Made by a program: the position numbers and the translations under genes. From Paucidesulfovibrio sp036541255 (lineage in GTDB: Bacteria; Desulfobacterota; Desulfovibrionia; Desulfovibrionales; Desulfovibrionaceae), in assembly GCA_036541255.1 (NCBI GenBank), contig JAZHDD010000067.1, forward strand, positions 62,001 through 126,000: 64,000 nucleotides of DNA, read 5' to 3'. The notes under the pieces are model-generated. The model was not told where the DNA came from. It saw only the letters and a list, made by a program, of their open reading frames with translations, and searched no databases. Shown piece by piece: positions 63,159 through 64,000 of the stretch (its first letter is position 1; the number at the start of each line of letters is the position of its first letter).

Positions 63159-64000
63159 TCAGCCCTCGTCAGGCCTGCCGAACTCCCGCGCCAGCCGCGC
63201 CAATTCGGCCAGCCGCTGATCCACGCGATGGTAGAGCGTTCCCGGGGGAAACTTGCCTTTCTTGTCTTTTTTGCCTGCGGGCAGGCCCGTGAGGATGGTC
63301 AGGGCTTCGCCGATGGTGCGCACCGGGTGGATGGAGAAGCGCCCTTGTTGCACTGCCTGGATCACGTCGTCCCGGAGCATCAGGTTCACGGCGTTGTCCT
63401 GGGGGAAAATCACGCCTTGGCGACCCGTGAGGCCGTGGCGGCAACAGACCTCGAAAAAGCCCTCGATTTTGCGGTTCACCCCGCCCACGGCCATGATCTC
63501 GCCGGACTGGCTCACCGCGCCGGTAAAGGCGTAGGACAGGTTGATGGGCGCACCCGAAAGGGCCGAGAGCAGCGCGGCCAGTTCCGCCCCCGAGGCCGAG
63601 TCGCCCTCGATGCCCGCGTAGCTCTGTTCGAAACAGAGGCTGCCGGTCATGACCAGGGGTTTGTCCTGGGCAAAGAGCCCCACAAGGTAGCTCTTGAGAA
63701 TCATCATGCCCTTGGTGTGGATGGGGCCGCCCAACTGGGCTTCGCGCTCCAGATCGAGAATGCCGCCGTGGCCCACGCCCACAGTGCAGGAAATCTGGTG
63801 CGGCAGGCCGAATTCGTAGTCGCCGAAGAGCGTGACCGAGAGCCCGTTGCACCGGCCCACGGCATGGCCCGAGGTGGCCACCTTGATGACCTCCCGCTCG
63901 TATTCCCCCATGTATTCCTCTTCAAAGAGGTTGGAGCGGAAGTCCCGCGTGCCCACGGCCTCGCGCAGGTGCCCTGCGTCCACGATGTCCTTGTTGTCCA
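63159..64000 (-). CDS. Lon-related ATP-dependent protease, C-terminal part (N-terminus outside the window)
   Basis: The frame is open to the window edge, 280 residues of a protein normally about 800 long. It holds the Lon-type protease domain: GHAVGRCNGLSVTLFGDYEF, the catalytic Ser in GIEGDSASGAELAALLSAL, and the Lys in VGGVNRKIEGFFEVCCRHG (Ser-Lys dyad), then QGVIFPQDNAVNLMLRDDV. These match the membrane-free LonB/AAA_32 group found in many anaerobes. The ATPase part would be beyond 64000. Confidence 0.85.
   Translation of the reverse strand, partial: DNKDIVDAGHLREAVGTRDFRSNLFEEEYMGEYEREVIKVATSGHAVGRCNGLSVTLFGDYEFGLPHQISCTVGVGHGGILDLEREAQLGGPIHTKGMMILKSYLVGLFAQDKPLVMTGSLCFEQSYAGIEGDSASGAELAALLSALSGAPINLSYAFTGAVSQSGEIMAVGGVNRKIEGFFEVCCRHGLTGRQGVIFPQDNAVNLMLRDDVIQAVQQGRFSIHPVRTIGEALTILTGLPAGKKDKKGKFPPGTLYHRVDQRLAELARLAREFGRPDEG

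Overview
The window looks like about 64 kb of the chromosome of a Desulfovibrio-like bacterium (Desulfovibrionaceae, Desulfobacterota). This is inferred from the gene set, with no database search. The pointers are a high-GC genome, an anaerobe-type DUF39 homocysteine-synthesis protein, a B12-dependent ribonucleotide reductase, a PocR-domain sensor protein, many radical-SAM and sigma-54 features, and a dnaA-dnaN pair next to that DUF39 gene. No rRNA, tRNA, CRISPR array, IS element or prophage was recognised.

Layout. 1-2.4 kb: dnaN (cut by the window edge) and dnaA, both on the minus strand. 2.5-10.2 kb: homocysteine synthesis, a geranylgeranyl-reductase-like flavoprotein, a HAD phosphatase, ilvD, a TPR lipoprotein and ftsEX. 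10.4-14 kb: a secreted GlcG/HbpS-like protein, an RRM RNA-binding protein behind a structured leader, and nrdJ. 14.2-24.4 kb: pabA-pabB-pabC for p-aminobenzoate, two EamA-type exporters, a decayed MerR-methyltransferase fusion gene, an aminotransferase and hisI-hisG. 24.4-28.2 kb: a regulatory stretch with a near-perfect sigma-54 promoter facing no gene (candidate small RNA), a PocR protein, a PhoR/PhoB-like pair and a 68-residue ORF behind a FliA-type promoter. 28.3-37.8 kb: dapF, a large helicase-exonuclease fusion, a sigma-54 activator with its kinase, pgi and rlmN. 37.7-44.5 kb: an RHS fragment, palindromic repeats, a degenerate CCA-adding-like HD protein, pyrB-pyrC, an amidohydrolase, a secreted cysteine-rich protein and a DUF169 protein. 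44.6-57.5 kb: a radical-SAM gene and a Pgl-like glycan locus (three DegT/PglE aminotransferases, AsnB, a GT4 glycosyltransferase, a PglC-like phosphoglycosyltransferase, PglD, PglF). 57.9-64 kb: a HIT protein, an IHF-like protein, RlpA, a two-gene potassium channel/CNBD operon, a LysM lipoprotein and the C-terminal part of a Lon-like protease.

How the parts work together. Most genes are housekeeping biosynthesis (Ile/Val, His, Lys/peptidoglycan, folate, pyrimidine) and envelope functions (FtsEX, RlpA, lipoproteins, surface glycan). The glycan genes overlap by 1-8 bases and read as one operon: PglF-type dehydratase, DegT aminotransferase and PglD acetyltransferase would make a diacetamido sugar, the PglC-type enzyme would place it on undecaprenyl phosphate, and the GT4 enzyme would extend it. 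No flippase or oligosaccharyltransferase is in the window.

The points most worth following are: (i) the orphan sigma-54 promoter with paired upstream repeats and a strong hairpin; (ii) the FliA-type promoter before a tiny unknown gene; (iii) the MrfA-like helicase fused to a DEDD exonuclease; (iv) the MerR-methyltransferase gene with both an ochre codon and a frameshift; (v) the terminator inside the leader of the RRM gene; and (vi) a potassium channel whose cyclic-nucleotide-binding domain is a separate, translationally coupled protein.
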